A DNA stretch of 64,000 nt from NCBI RefSeq assembly GCF_905221025.1, contig NZ_CAJNBL010000026.1, positions 1-64,000 of the forward strand, written 5' to 3'. The position numbers were made by a program, and so were the translations under genes. Each line of letters begins with the position of its first letter. Within the stretch, counting starts at the first letter, position 1. This stretch comes from Candidatus Nitrotoga fabula (GTDB lineage: Bacteria > Pseudomonadota > Gammaproteobacteria > Burkholderiales > Gallionellaceae). Shown here in pieces: positions 48,328 to 57,167 of this stretch. The notes beneath the pieces are model-generated. The model was not told the DNA's origin, did no database searches, and worked only from the letters and a program-made list of their open reading frames with translations.

Positions 48328-50862
48328 CTAATGCATCAGGTAGACAGGCAGATTTTCTTTGGTGGCTTCCACGATCTGGATCGATTCTGCGGCTTTCACA
48401 GTCTCTATCAGGCTAACCACATCCGATATCGAATCCAGGGATCGGGTCAAAGGCCGGTATAGGGTAAAACGACCATCCCTGAATACTGATAACTCACGCG
48501 TCTCGGGATGAACTGCAACCAGCCGGACCCACTCGTGGATATAAAATTCATAAGTCGCAGCTTGCTGACTGATCGCACCCAGAACAATTTCAGGAAGTTG
48601 TTCAACAATGACCAGAAGACGCACCGGATCATGCACTTCAATCATCTGGCTTGGCAGGCCCGGCCTCAGGTCTCCATCGCTCCCATTGGCGACCCCGATC
48701 AGCCCCATCACATTGTGGGGAAGCTTGGTACCTGCTCCGAGTCTGTAGTTATCAACTCGCGAAAAGAAATACTCCAGATTGATCCCGCCCATAACCGGAG
48801 CGATCGGTTTCATCACATTCGCCAGATATTTTCCATCCGGATCCAGCTGATAATCGTAGGAATTCATGGACGATCGCCTGTCCAGATAAATATTCTTCGA
48901 TAAATCGCGCCTGCCTACAAAACAGATTGCATTGGTTGAATGATTCAGCTCCTGCCTGGGTTCAAACAGGGAAACGGATCTTCTGAGAATTTCCTTATGA
49001 ATCTTCTCGGCGCTCAAGGTCGTATCGATCGATACCAGTCTTCTGGATCTCTCTTTTGCATTAAAATCCAGTGCCTGTATGAATACTGGTTTGTTTTTCT
49101 GATGATTTGCCGAATTTACCGGAGAAAGAAAATTTTCATCAAAATACGTGATTTCATCACGCGTCGTATCATGAAGGCAGGCAAGAAACTGCGTCTCCTC
49201 CGGGATAACCAGTCCTCTCCTGCCCAGCTCCTCCCGGACCAAAGGATGATTTGCCATGAAACAGAATACTTTTGCATTGACTGAACCGGGCCGGCCGCCG
49301 CACGCTCCACAGTCATAAGCGCAATAGTGAGGGTTATTGATACTGGTTGCACCATGCCCGACGATATACACAATAGATGCAAAATCTTTTACCAACCCGA
49401 TGCTTTTTAATATCGCATCGACTCGTTGAACCATTTCTTCAATCGTAAATCCGATTTGAAGATTGCGTTCCCTGTGATTGAGATTCTTGTTTTCAATGGT
49501 CAGCCTGGATGTTTTGTCCATATGCGCACTGGACGAGGCCATGGCAGGCATGGCTGAAGGCCTGAATACGTTCAACGCCAGCTTGAACCCGGACAACAAC
49601 CCGAGTGTCTGGGTGATAAACCACCCCCGAAAAAGAGAATGCGACAACTTTGAAAAATAGGCCTCTTTATTTTGCTTTCTTCTGCTTCCTGTCTCTTTGA
49701 TCAAATAATTGGGTGTAACTGGAGCGGGGCAGCATTTTGTATAAAATTTCCCGTGCTCGGGCTGAAAGAAAAATTCAACCCCAAAAAACCCCGGCGTGGC
49801 AAACGTCTCGCACTCAGGGTCAATTCGTTCCAGATAACGGCGGAAAGACAGTTCACGATCGTCTATACAGGTGACGACCTGAAAGCTTTTATGGAATGGG
49901 GGAACGGGGTCAATCTCCCCCTGCAACTGAATCGCTGCCAGCACTTGATCGTAATAGGACCATTCAAAAGCGTCCTGCCAAATAGAGAGGACCTCATCCA
50001 GTTCTGTTTGCGGAACCTCGTCAAAGAGACCGTCAGGCCTGCCTTTTAATTTACTTCCAACGGGCAGCCATTTCTGCCCGAACTGGGAATCCAGAGTGTC
50101 AATCTCCAGCAAGAGTTCCAGAACAATCAAGTCATGAATAGAAATTTTTTTCTGATTCAGCAGAGACTGTGGATGATCCTCAATCGTCGAAACCATGCCT
50201 GACCAACCCTGGTGAGCAAACTGCTGGTCAAACAAATATTGCTTATACAGAGCTTCGTCTCCAACCACGATCTTCAGCAAATCTTCAACTTTGCAGTTTC
50301 CACCCAACAGCAGGTTCCTGGCCCGCTTCCCCTTGAAAAAGCTTGTAAAGCTGTTTTTTTCAATCTCTTTTACGGATGCAAGAAATCCCTCATGCCCGAC
50401 GGGGAAAGACCATATCGAAATTCCCTGATCCAGGTAACTGCATAAAATTCTGAAAAGATAAGGATGAACCAGCGAATCCAGATTCAAATGGTATTTTCTT
50501 TCCCAGACAGATCTTAAAAGACCGATTCTGGGCGATACGGAAGTATCATATTTCTTACCGATTGCCTTTTTCATCCACTCATTTAAATGCTCCACCCCCT
50601 TTCTCTCGGCAATAATCCTTTTAAGGATGTTTTCCCGGATACGCTTGGAAATATATAGTGCCCTGTAATCTTCCAGCTGGAGGGAAACAAAATAACCAAA
50701 AATCTTGGATGCACTGCGAATTCCATCGTAAAATTTCTGATCCTGAAATGCATGCAATGTATTATGGTGAACAAAATCCTTGAGGGGAGCCTGACTGGGT
50801 AAATAATGTTTCAATTCCTTTAACACTTCCTGCTCATTAAAAATTGAATTATTTGAATGCAT
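48328..50862 (-). CDS. dabA: DabA, carbonic anhydrase-like subunit of the DIC pump (DUF2309)
   Basis: 844 residues from the ATG at 50862; a TTG 6 codons upstream is possible. The zinc site of DabA proteins is visible: Cys332 and Asp334 in TCIDDRELSFRRYLE, His503 in VGHGATSINNPH, and Cys518 in CAYDCGACGG. The spacing is within two residues of that in the Halothiobacillus protein (known: C351, D353, H524, C539). With DabB it hydrates CO2 to bicarbonate in an energy-driven, one-way reaction at the cytoplasmic membrane face. It is first in the leftward dabA-dabB pair and divergent from a LysR gene. Confidence 0.95.
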   Translation of the reverse strand: MHSNNSIFNEQEVLKELKHYLPSQAPLKDFVHHNTLHAFQDQKFYDGIRSASKIFGYFVSLQLEDYRALYISKRIRENILKRIIAERKGVEHLNEWMKKAIGKKYDTSVSPRIGLLRSVWERKYHLNLDSLVHPYLFRILCSYLDQGISIWSFPVGHEGFLASVKEIEKNSFTSFFKGKRARNLLLGGNCKVEDLLKIVVGDEALYKQYLFDQQFAHQGWSGMVSTIEDHPQSLLNQKKISIHDLIVLELLLEIDTLDSQFGQKWLPVGSKLKGRPDGLFDEVPQTELDEVLSIWQDAFEWSYYDQVLAAIQLQGEIDPVPPFHKSFQVVTCIDDRELSFRRYLERIDPECETFATPGFFGVEFFFQPEHGKFYTKCCPAPVTPNYLIKETGSRRKQNKEAYFSKLSHSLFRGWFITQTLGLLSGFKLALNVFRPSAMPAMASSSAHMDKTSRLTIENKNLNHRERNLQIGFTIEEMVQRVDAILKSIGLVKDFASIVYIVGHGATSINNPHYCAYDCGACGGRPGSVNAKVFCFMANHPLVREELGRRGLVIPEETQFLACLHDTTRDEITYFDENFLSPVNSANHQKNKPVFIQALDFNAKERSRRLVSIDTTLSAEKIHKEILRRSVSLFEPRQELNHSTNAICFVGRRDLSKNIYLDRRSSMNSYDYQLDPDGKYLANVMKPIAPVMGGINLEYFFSRVDNYRLGAGTKLPHNVMGLIGVANGSDGDLRPGLPSQMIEVHDPVRLLVIVEQLPEIVLGAISQQAATYEFYIHEWVRLVAVHPETRELSVFRDGRFTLYRPLTRSLDSISDVVSLIETVKAAESIQIVEATKENLPVYLMH

Positions 50863-50978
50863 TAGCCATTTTCCCGACAAAAAGTGAATTACAGTGGTTG
50901 CGAATATAAATTGTTATCTGAACCAAAGACAAACGATTTTTATTGGACATTAATATCGATTTATCCGATACTTGTTTT
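50863..50978. promoter_or_regulatory. Divergent dabA / lysR control region
   Basis: The 116 bp between the two divergent starts must carry both promoters and, by the usual LysR pattern, the regulator binding site. A short dyad, ATAA-attg-TTAT (about 50905-50916), is the only symmetry seen. The exact site is not determined. Confidence 0.45.
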
Positions 50979-51839
50979 ATGGACATTGATCAAATCAGGA
51001 CTTTCCTGGGGGTGGTTGCCAATGGCAGCTTTCTTGAAGCAGCCAACAGGCTGCATGTAACCCAATCCACTGTCAGTACGCGTATTCAGCGGCTGGAAGA
51101 CTATTTTGGCGTAACCCTGTTTGTGCGCAATCGCTCCGGAGCCACGCTCACGCTCGCCGGACAACGTTTTTTCCGCCATGCAAAATCTCTTTTATTAACG
51201 CTTGAACAGGCGCGCCATGATATCCGGCTGCCCAGCCGGTTCCACGCCAGCATCACCGTTGGCGCCCGAATCGCATTGTGGGAAGAGCTGTTGCCCCGCT
51301 GGGTTGGCGCGATGCGCGTTCTGGTACCGGATATTTCCATTCGTAGCGAAATCGGTTTTGAAGAAGACTTGATCCGGGGGCTGATTGAAGGCAGGATGGA
51401 CGTAAGCATGATGTACACCCCGCAGCAAAGCCCCGGCCTGCAGATTGAATATTTGTTTGATGAAACCCTGGTGCTGGTGACTACCGATAAAAACAAAGCC
51501 TGGCCCAATGAGGATTACATCTATGTAGACTGGGGGCCTTCATTCTACGAAATGCATAACAAGTATTTTCCTGAAATGGATCGCCCACCCCAGGTCGTAA
51601 ATATCGGCTGGCTGGGAGTCCAGTTAATTATCAGCAACGGTGGTTCATGTTTCCTGCCCATGCGCATAGCCGAACCCATGATCCAGGAAAAAAAACTATT
51701 CCTGGTACCGGACAGCCCGTTGTTCAAATTGCCTGCATATATGGTTTTCCCGCGCGATAGCGATTCTGTCGTCCTGAAACAGGTACTGGAGAGCTTGCGT
51801 TCCCTGGCTGAAATGGAACGGCAAAAATCCCAGAATTGA
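50979..51839 (+). CDS. LysR-family regulator of the dab locus
   Basis: 286 residues from the ATG at 50979; a TTG at 50943 extends the frame without support. The N-terminal helix-turn-helix reads MDIDQIRTFLGVVANGSFLEAANRLHVTQSTVSTRIQRLE, in two blocks, followed by a substrate-binding domain (ITVGARIALWEELLPRW, GGSCFLPMRIAEP). It is divergent from dabA with only 116 bp between them, so activation of dabA-dabB under carbon limitation is likely by analogy with CbbR/CcmR-type regulators. The inducer cannot be predicted. Confidence 0.9.
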   Translation: MDIDQIRTFLGVVANGSFLEAANRLHVTQSTVSTRIQRLEDYFGVTLFVRNRSGATLTLAGQRFFRHAKSLLLTLEQARHDIRLPSRFHASITVGARIALWEELLPRWVGAMRVLVPDISIRSEIGFEEDLIRGLIEGRMDVSMMYTPQQSPGLQIEYLFDETLVLVTTDKNKAWPNEDYIYVDWGPSFYEMHNKYFPEMDRPPQVVNIGWLGVQLIISNGGSCFLPMRIAEPMIQEKKLFLVPDSPLFKLPAYMVFPRDSDSVVLKQVLESLRSLAEMERQKSQN

Positions 51840-51955
51840 ACTGCATCCTTACCACAAATCCAGATGCATTCCAGGACAATCCCTCCATCATTCCGGCCTG
51901 TACCTGAAATACTTTTTGGCCGGAATGAAATTTTAAAAATGGAACCTGCCGCAGC

Positions 51956-52444
51956 ATGCCTACCAAAATAACCATCCGTTTTGCGGAAAAACAGGATGCG
52001 CCTGTTCTTATTCATTTCAATCGGGCCATGGCGCTGGAAACAGAACAAAAAGAACTGCTACCCGAAGTGATCTCGAAGGGGGTGGAAAGACTTTTCACCA
52101 GCCCGGAACTCGGTTTTTATGTAGTTGCCGAATGCAGCAAACAAATTGTCGGATCACTCATGATCACCACGGAGTGGAGCGACTGGAGAAACCGTATGTT
52201 CTGGTGGATTCAAAGCGTTTATGTGCTTCCGGACGAACGCCGCAAAGGCATCTACACCCGACTTTATCAATTCATCCAGGAATCCGCCAGTAACAATCCG
52301 GATATTTGCGGTTTTCGTCTGTATGTGGAAAAAAACAACCTGCTGGCCAAAAATGCCTACAGCGCGCTTGGAATGAACCCGACTCAATATGAGATCTACG
52401 AACATTTAAAACCGGGAACCCGTTTCTGCACTGGCAGATCCTGA
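51956..52444 (+). CDS. GNAT-family N-acetyltransferase
   Basis: 162 residues. The acetyl-CoA motif A appears as SVYVLPDERRKGIYTRLYQFIQE, with the R-x-x-G-x-x pattern in altered form (RRKGIYTR), followed by a GFRLYVEKNNLLAKNAYSALGM motif B. It resembles RimI/phosphinothricin-type acetyltransferases that modify amines. Its substrate is unknown. It follows lysR by 116 bp on the same strand and may be co-transcribed with it. Confidence 0.87.
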   Translation: MPTKITIRFAEKQDAPVLIHFNRAMALETEQKELLPEVISKGVERLFTSPELGFYVVAECSKQIVGSLMITTEWSDWRNRMFWWIQSVYVLPDERRKGIYTRLYQFIQESASNNPDICGFRLYVEKNNLLAKNAYSALGMNPTQYEIYEHLKPGTRFCTGRS

Positions 52445-52840
52445 TTCACCGCAAATCGCCCACCACGTCTTCCCTGCCAATTTCTGATGACCACACCCAC
52501 ACGGTTTTCAGGGTACGCCGGGTTCTTCACCATTGAACGAACAGCCATCCATTCAATCCGACAAATCAATTGGAATGATCCATATATACTTTAAAAAATA
52601 ATACAATTTTAATCCCGTCACTCCGCATTCACCCGGTGCACCCTGCATTCCAATATTCCGGGCATAACAAATCCTGCCCGGAAATAAAAGCTGTTGTACA
52701 ATCATTTTGAAAAACCCTTGGCCAGTCAGCATATCCCGGCATGTCATCCATAGGAAACAACCATCGGGAAAAACCGGCTTGCCCATCCAGAATTCAGGAA
52801 GCATTTTTTCCCTGTCCAGGCATCAAAAGAGGGGCTTTAA
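52445..52840. other. Intergenic region with a 9-bp hairpin
   Basis: About 395 bp hold no supported gene. An inverted repeat TTCCGGGCA (52656-52664) and TGCCCGGAA (52675-52683) with a 10-nt loop could form a hairpin; there is no T-run, so terminator function is uncertain. Confidence 0.5.
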
Positions 52841-53617
52841 ATGAACACAACCCATTTTGATCAGGCGTGGTTCAACCTGCCTAATTTGCCAACGCCCGTC
52901 AAAGCGCTTTTTGTCGGATATCTTCTTGCCATCGGCCTTGGCCTGTGCATGGCCGGCCTGCAGATCATGCAAACCCACGGCAAGGCAGACGGCAAGGCGG
53001 GGCTTTCCCTGAATGACATTATTTACAGTTACTACGGAAACCGGAGCGGGAGCAAACTGGAAAGCAAGCTTAACGGATCCATGAAAACCATGAGCACGCC
53101 AGAATCCAGAATGCAGATCATTCAATGGGTGCGCAACGGATCCTCCAGAACAGAGTGGGATCAACAACTGAACAAGATCTTCCAACAGGAATGCACACAT
53201 TGTCATGGTCCTGAATCTGCAATGGGAGATTTTTCCCGGTTCGACAACGTCAAAAGGCTCGCTGAAACTAACGAAGGCGCCAGCATCCAGGCGCTTATCC
53301 GGTCATCGCATATTCATTTATTCGGGATCAGCTTTATTTTCTTTTTTCTGGGGTTCATTTTCAGTTTTGCCGTTGGCGTACCCGGATGGTTGAAAATTTC
53401 AGCCATCCTTACCCCATTCTGCTTCCTGATCGCAGATATTCTGTCATGGTGGCTTACCAAATGGAGCCCGGGGTTTGCTTGGCTCACCCTGATCGGAGGC
53501 ATCGGCTACAGCATTGTCGCAGGCATCATGTGGATCATTTGCATGTATCAGATGCTGATTCTGTCACGCAATAAAAAACTGTACGGCAATGCCTGGCAGG
53601 CAGACCTGGAACCGTAA
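52841..53617 (+). CDS. Membrane-bound c-type cytochrome of unknown function
   Basis: 258 residues. One N-terminal helix (about 20-43) is followed by a hydrophilic loop of about 120 residues that contains a single heme c site, CTHCH near residue 124, with HGPESAMGDFSRFD after it. Four helices (about 155-245) complete the protein. The heme should face the periplasm. No distal heme Met is obvious: Met in PESAMGDF is the nearest candidate. I do not recognise the family. It may pass electrons between quinol and periplasmic carriers. GAGGGG precedes the ATG. The next gene is recJ. Confidence 0.75.
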   Translation: MNTTHFDQAWFNLPNLPTPVKALFVGYLLAIGLGLCMAGLQIMQTHGKADGKAGLSLNDIIYSYYGNRSGSKLESKLNGSMKTMSTPESRMQIIQWVRNGSSRTEWDQQLNKIFQQECTHCHGPESAMGDFSRFDNVKRLAETNEGASIQALIRSSHIHLFGISFIFFFLGFIFSFAVGVPGWLKISAILTPFCFLIADILSWWLTKWSPGFAWLTLIGGIGYSIVAGIMWIICMYQMLILSRNKKLYGNAWQADLEP

Positions 53618-53764
53618 CCCCCACCTGCGCCGGCACAGACCCATGGCATGCGGAACCAGTCCCCAATCCGGCACGCTTTCATGATATGGTACACCTTCGC
53701 CTACGGGCTCTGACCCCTATTCGGGTGAATTTCTTTTAATTTTTCCGGCACCATTACAGACTGC

Positions 53765-55462
53765 ATGATCAAAACAAGCCAGCGCCCTTATGCCGCCGAA
53801 TCTGCGCGACAACTTGCAGAAATGGGCATAGAACCGCTTCTCGCGCGAATATACGCAGCCCGGGGCATACACAGTCCAGCACAGCTACAATCCGGCCTGC
53901 AGCATCTTCTCCCCTTCACCCAGCTAAAAAACGTGCAGCAGATGGCAAGCATTCTGGCGGATGCCATCGCCGCACAGCGCAAGATTCTGATTGTGGCGGA
54001 TTACGATGCGGATGGCGCCACTGCATGCGCGGTAGGCATGCGTGGCCTGCGCATGCTGGGGGCAAAAGTCGATTTCATCGTCCCCAACCGGTTTGAATAC
54101 GGCTATGGATTGACCCCGGAAATTGTCCGCTTGGCTGCGCAACATGCGCCTGACATTCTGATTACGGTGGATAACGGCATTTCCAGCGTGGAAGGGGTGG
54201 CCGAGGCCAACCGGCTTGGCATGCAGGTATTGATCACGGATCACCATTTGCCCGGAGACGCTTTGCCGGATGCACTCTGCATCGTTAATCCCAACCAGCC
54301 GGGTTGCAGTTTTCCAAGCAAGAACCTGGCCGGGGTGGGTGTCATTTTCTATGTATTACTCGCGCTGCGTGCCGAATTACGGGCTCGCGGCGCATACACG
54401 GATCAGGCGGAACCCAATCTGGGCAACCTGCTCGACCTGGTCGCGCTCGGAACGGTTGCAGACGTAGTCAAGCTGGATGACAACAACCGCATTCTAGTAC
54501 ATCAAGGGCTGTTGCGCATCCGCGCCGCGCGAACCTGCTGCGGCATCCACGCCTTGTTGCAGGTAGCGGGGAAGCATCCGGCGAGCGTCTCTACTTTTGA
54601 ACTGGGGTTTATCGTAGGACCACGGCTCAATGCCGCCGGAAGAATGGAAGACATGAGCCTGGGGATTACCTGCCTGATTACCGATGATGCTTCCGAAGCG
54701 GCGGAAATCGCGGCAAGGCTCAATACGCTGAACGACGCGCGAAAAAACATCGAAACTGAAATGCAGCAGACAGCGCTGGCCTCGCTGGAACACATCACGC
54801 CAGCCGATGCCTTCAGTCTCACGCTCTTCGATGAATCCTGGCACCAGGGGGTAATCGGGATTCTCGCCTCTCGCCTCAAAGACCTCTACCATCGTCCCGT
54901 CATTGTTTTTGCCCGGTCACCGGACGGAGAACTAAAAGGCTCCGGACGCAGCATCCACGCACTGCATTTGCGTGATGCGCTGGATCTGGTTTCCAAACGC
55001 CACCCCCACCTGCTGCAAAAATTTGGTGGCCATGCGATGGCTGCAGGCCTGAGCCTGCGTGAAGAACATTTCGATGAGTTCAAGGCCGCTTTCGAAGCGG
55101 TTACGCAAAGCCTGCTCTCCCCTGCTGATCTGACACAAATCATTGAAACGGATGGTCAACTCGCACCGCCGGAATTCTCCCTCAACACCGCCCGGAAACT
55201 GGATCAGCAGGTATGGGGGCAAGGCTTCCCCCAGCCGTTATTTGAAGGAGACTTTACCGTCAGGAGCCAGCGCATCATCGGCGAAAAACATCTGAAACTG
55301 CAACTCGCCAGCTCAGACGCCACATACAGCGCCATCTGCTTTTTCCGTGCCGAACCGATGCCACCCAGCATACAGGCGGTTTTCAACCTGGCAGTCAACG
55401 AATACAATGGCAATGCCAGCTTGCAGCTGATTGTCCGACACTGGCAACAAGCCGCCCTGTAA
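53765..55462 (+). CDS. recJ: Single-stranded-DNA exonuclease RecJ
   Basis: 565 residues. It degrades single strands 5' to 3' in recombination and mismatch repair. The DHH motifs are intact: VADYDADGATA, ITVDNGISS, ITDHHLPG and GTVADVV. The DHHA1 domain carries KFGGHAMAAGLSL, and an OB-fold ends the protein. From about here the DNA becomes visibly richer in GC than the left part of the window. Confidence 0.97.
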   Translation: MIKTSQRPYAAESARQLAEMGIEPLLARIYAARGIHSPAQLQSGLQHLLPFTQLKNVQQMASILADAIAAQRKILIVADYDADGATACAVGMRGLRMLGAKVDFIVPNRFEYGYGLTPEIVRLAAQHAPDILITVDNGISSVEGVAEANRLGMQVLITDHHLPGDALPDALCIVNPNQPGCSFPSKNLAGVGVIFYVLLALRAELRARGAYTDQAEPNLGNLLDLVALGTVADVVKLDDNNRILVHQGLLRIRAARTCCGIHALLQVAGKHPASVSTFELGFIVGPRLNAAGRMEDMSLGITCLITDDASEAAEIAARLNTLNDARKNIETEMQQTALASLEHITPADAFSLTLFDESWHQGVIGILASRLKDLYHRPVIVFARSPDGELKGSGRSIHALHLRDALDLVSKRHPHLLQKFGGHAMAAGLSLREEHFDEFKAAFEAVTQSLLSPADLTQIIETDGQLAPPEFSLNTARKLDQQVWGQGFPQPLFEGDFTVRSQRIIGEKHLKLQLASSDATYSAICFFRAEPMPPSIQAVFNLAVNEYNGNASLQLIVRHWQQAAL

Positions 55463-55777
55463 TCCGGTTGTTACGAATTTCGGCTTGATATGGCGGTGCA
55501 TGTTTTCGTTCGTGCGACTGCGCGAGCACAGCGTGGAACAAAGAGCCGCGGTCACCGCAGCACTGCTGCTAGACTACAGACAAACGTTATGCACGGCTTG
55601 TAGCGGCGCACATGCCTGCGAGCATGGAACGTCAAACCCTGAATTAGTCGATCATGACCGCTGAAAGGCTTACTGCAAATGCGGTTAGGTCCGGTGCTGC
55701 TGGCTGCGCTTTAGCCCATTGCGAGCAGGGCAGCGGAACGGTAGGTAATAGGCTGCGCTGCACATAACCTGTCGCAG
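55463..55777. other. GC-rich non-coding tract beside the foreign-looking gene
   Basis: No gene is supported. Imperfect inverted repeats are present (GGTTAGGT near 55684 with ACATAACC near 55761). They resemble the paired core sites of integron attC elements only in part and in the wrong relative order. I record the tract as probable recently acquired DNA. Confidence 0.4.
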
Positions 55778-56653
55778 CTACTGCCGAGTCGGTACTGCGC
55801 TCGCGACATCGACGCAGATCGGATGTGCTCTTGCCTCATCAATGCGCGCCGGATTCCACATCAGATACTGCTCAAGCTGGTAGGCAAGAATGCCCGTGCC
55901 AGGCTTTTTGAATAGGAACAGCACACCGTGAAGCGTATTCCGAATGTGCGCATACTTGGTCGCTAGGTCGTGGACGCGTTGCGGGTACTCTGCCTTGTCT
56001 GCTTGGAACAAGCCCAAGACCTGCCTGCGATAGACCTCTTCAACGCTAGGGTCACCGAGGGTTGCAAGCATGCAGTCATGAACGTCAATTGTGCCTAAGA
56101 TGCTGTCCGTGGCATCTACGACGACCACGTTTACCGCATTGAGGGCAGTCGAGAAGAACTTAGTCGGGTTGCCGTGCTTGTCTTGAACCTTGCTCAGCAC
56201 CGTGTTCTGAATGCGGACGACCTCATCTTGTTCGCCCTGTCCCCCCATAACGACACGGTACATCTGACACTTCTGCAACTGTGCCTTGATTGAGTCTGTG
56301 ATGGACAGCGTTTGCTGTAGGAGGCGAAGCTCGAAGTAGACTTTGTCACCGCCCGATACCTCACGCAGAAAGTCGATAGAACTTTTGTGCTGTGCGTACT
56401 GCTTGACCTCGTATGTCAATTCGAGACCTTGTGCCTCGAATTGATAGGCGAAGTTGGCCTCAAGCACTAGCGCGAGGAAGTTGCTCTTGTCGTTGGCTTT
56501 GAAGAGCTGCTTCAACAGCAATCCATATCGCCCCGTTTTTTTCAAGCAATCTAGCTTCGCCCACAGAGCATCGGCTTCGTCCAGCGCGCTCTGCTTACCG
56601 CCTGACCGGCCTATCGCATCGATGAGTGCCTGCTTGTCCAACTGAACTCCCAT
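55778..56653 (-). CDS. Unidentified protein next to tRNA-Ser, probably acquired
   Basis: 291 residues from the ATG at 56653. The open frame runs on through the tRNA-Ser gene to 56779, and that part is simply translated tRNA. I do not recognise the family. There is no signal peptide or membrane segment. A central stretch, LEANFAYQFEAQGLELTYEV then SSIDFL then VYFELRLLQQ, has the order acidic residue, SxxDF, E-x-R. This recalls PD-(D/E)XK nuclease folds, but the match is weak. The codon use and base composition differ from recJ on one side and the Bax-inhibitor gene on the other. Its position against a tRNA suggests an integrated element or cassette remnant. No integrase is present. Confidence 0.6.
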   Translation of the reverse strand: MGVQLDKQALIDAIGRSGGKQSALDEADALWAKLDCLKKTGRYGLLLKQLFKANDKSNFLALVLEANFAYQFEAQGLELTYEVKQYAQHKSSIDFLREVSGGDKVYFELRLLQQTLSITDSIKAQLQKCQMYRVVMGGQGEQDEVVRIQNTVLSKVQDKHGNPTKFFSTALNAVNVVVVDATDSILGTIDVHDCMLATLGDPSVEEVYRRQVLGLFQADKAEYPQRVHDLATKYAHIRNTLHGVLFLFKKPGTGILAYQLEQYLMWNPARIDEARAHPICVDVASAVPTRQ

Positions 56654-56695
56654 AGCTGCTTTCAGAACCGTGACAAGCCGGATGTACTGAGAATG

Positions 56696-56785
56696 TGGCG
56701 GTGGGTCAGGGATTCGAACCCTGGAAGAGGTTACCCCCTTGCTAGTTTTCAAGACTAGTGCCTTCAACCGCTCGGCCAACCCACC
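56696..56785 (-). tRNA. tRNA-Ser(UGA)
   Basis: A complete class II tRNA of 90 nt including an encoded CCA. The acceptor GGTGGGT pairs with ACCCACC, the D-arm has GGCCGAGCGG, and the anticodon stem CTAGT/ACTAG encloses the loop CTTGAAA with anticodon TGA. The long variable arm and the GGTTCGAATCC T-arm are intact. The acceptor differs from the GGAAGCG form seen in the nearby fragment at 56900-56940. Confidence 0.97.
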
Positions 56786-57167
56786 GTTTCTGTGATGTGC
56801 TAGTAATCCGCTAAATAGCGCAAGCTACAGCGCCAGGTTGAACATACTAACACGTTGTTTTGATTATATTTTTACTGCTATCGTGCCGCCTGAATATAAG
56901 TTTTCAAGACCGGTGCCTTCAACCGCTCGGCCACGCTTCCTGTTGACTGCTTCAAGACTACTGGTCCAGGCCATTACTGGAATCCTTTTACGCATGAACC
57001 ATGCATGCAACCCGAATCTTGCAAGGGCATACATGATACCCGAAATCCGGCGCGGATTTAAGTCGCTTTGCAGGAAATGCATCCCGGATACCACACAAGG
57101 TTGCAACTTTTCCCGTGCTTCGATACTCTTACGGTTGTTGTTCAACCCGATCCACTGGAGGAAACCA
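56786..57167. other. Region between tRNA-Ser and the Bax-inhibitor gene
   Basis: About 380 bp contain the tRNA-Ser fragment at 56900-56940 and otherwise no supported gene. The open frame of the downstream gene extends to 56838 but lacks a ribosome site and would be translated through the tRNA fragment, so it is not coding. Confidence 0.6.
56900..56940 (-). pseudogene. tRNA-Ser(UGA) 5'-half remnant
   Basis: On the minus strand 41 nt begin GGAAGCG-TGGCCGAGCGG and run through the D-arm to the anticodon loop CTTGAAA. This is the 5' half of a canonical bacterial tRNA-Ser(UGA) with a CCGGT anticodon stem. The sequence then diverges at once: the 3' stem ACCGG is ACTTA, and no T-arm or acceptor follows. 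Positions 56900-56933 repeat 56745-56778 of the intact tRNA with two differences. Confidence 0.85.

Noticed and set aside
55463-55777. Possible integron attC site
   Set aside because: The paired GTTAGGT and ACATAAC cores occur in the wrong order for one attC and one core deviates. No integrase is present.
56654-56779. N-terminal 42-residue extension of the unidentified protein
   Set aside because: It is the translated tRNA-Ser gene and its flank. The first ATG outside the tRNA is at 56653.
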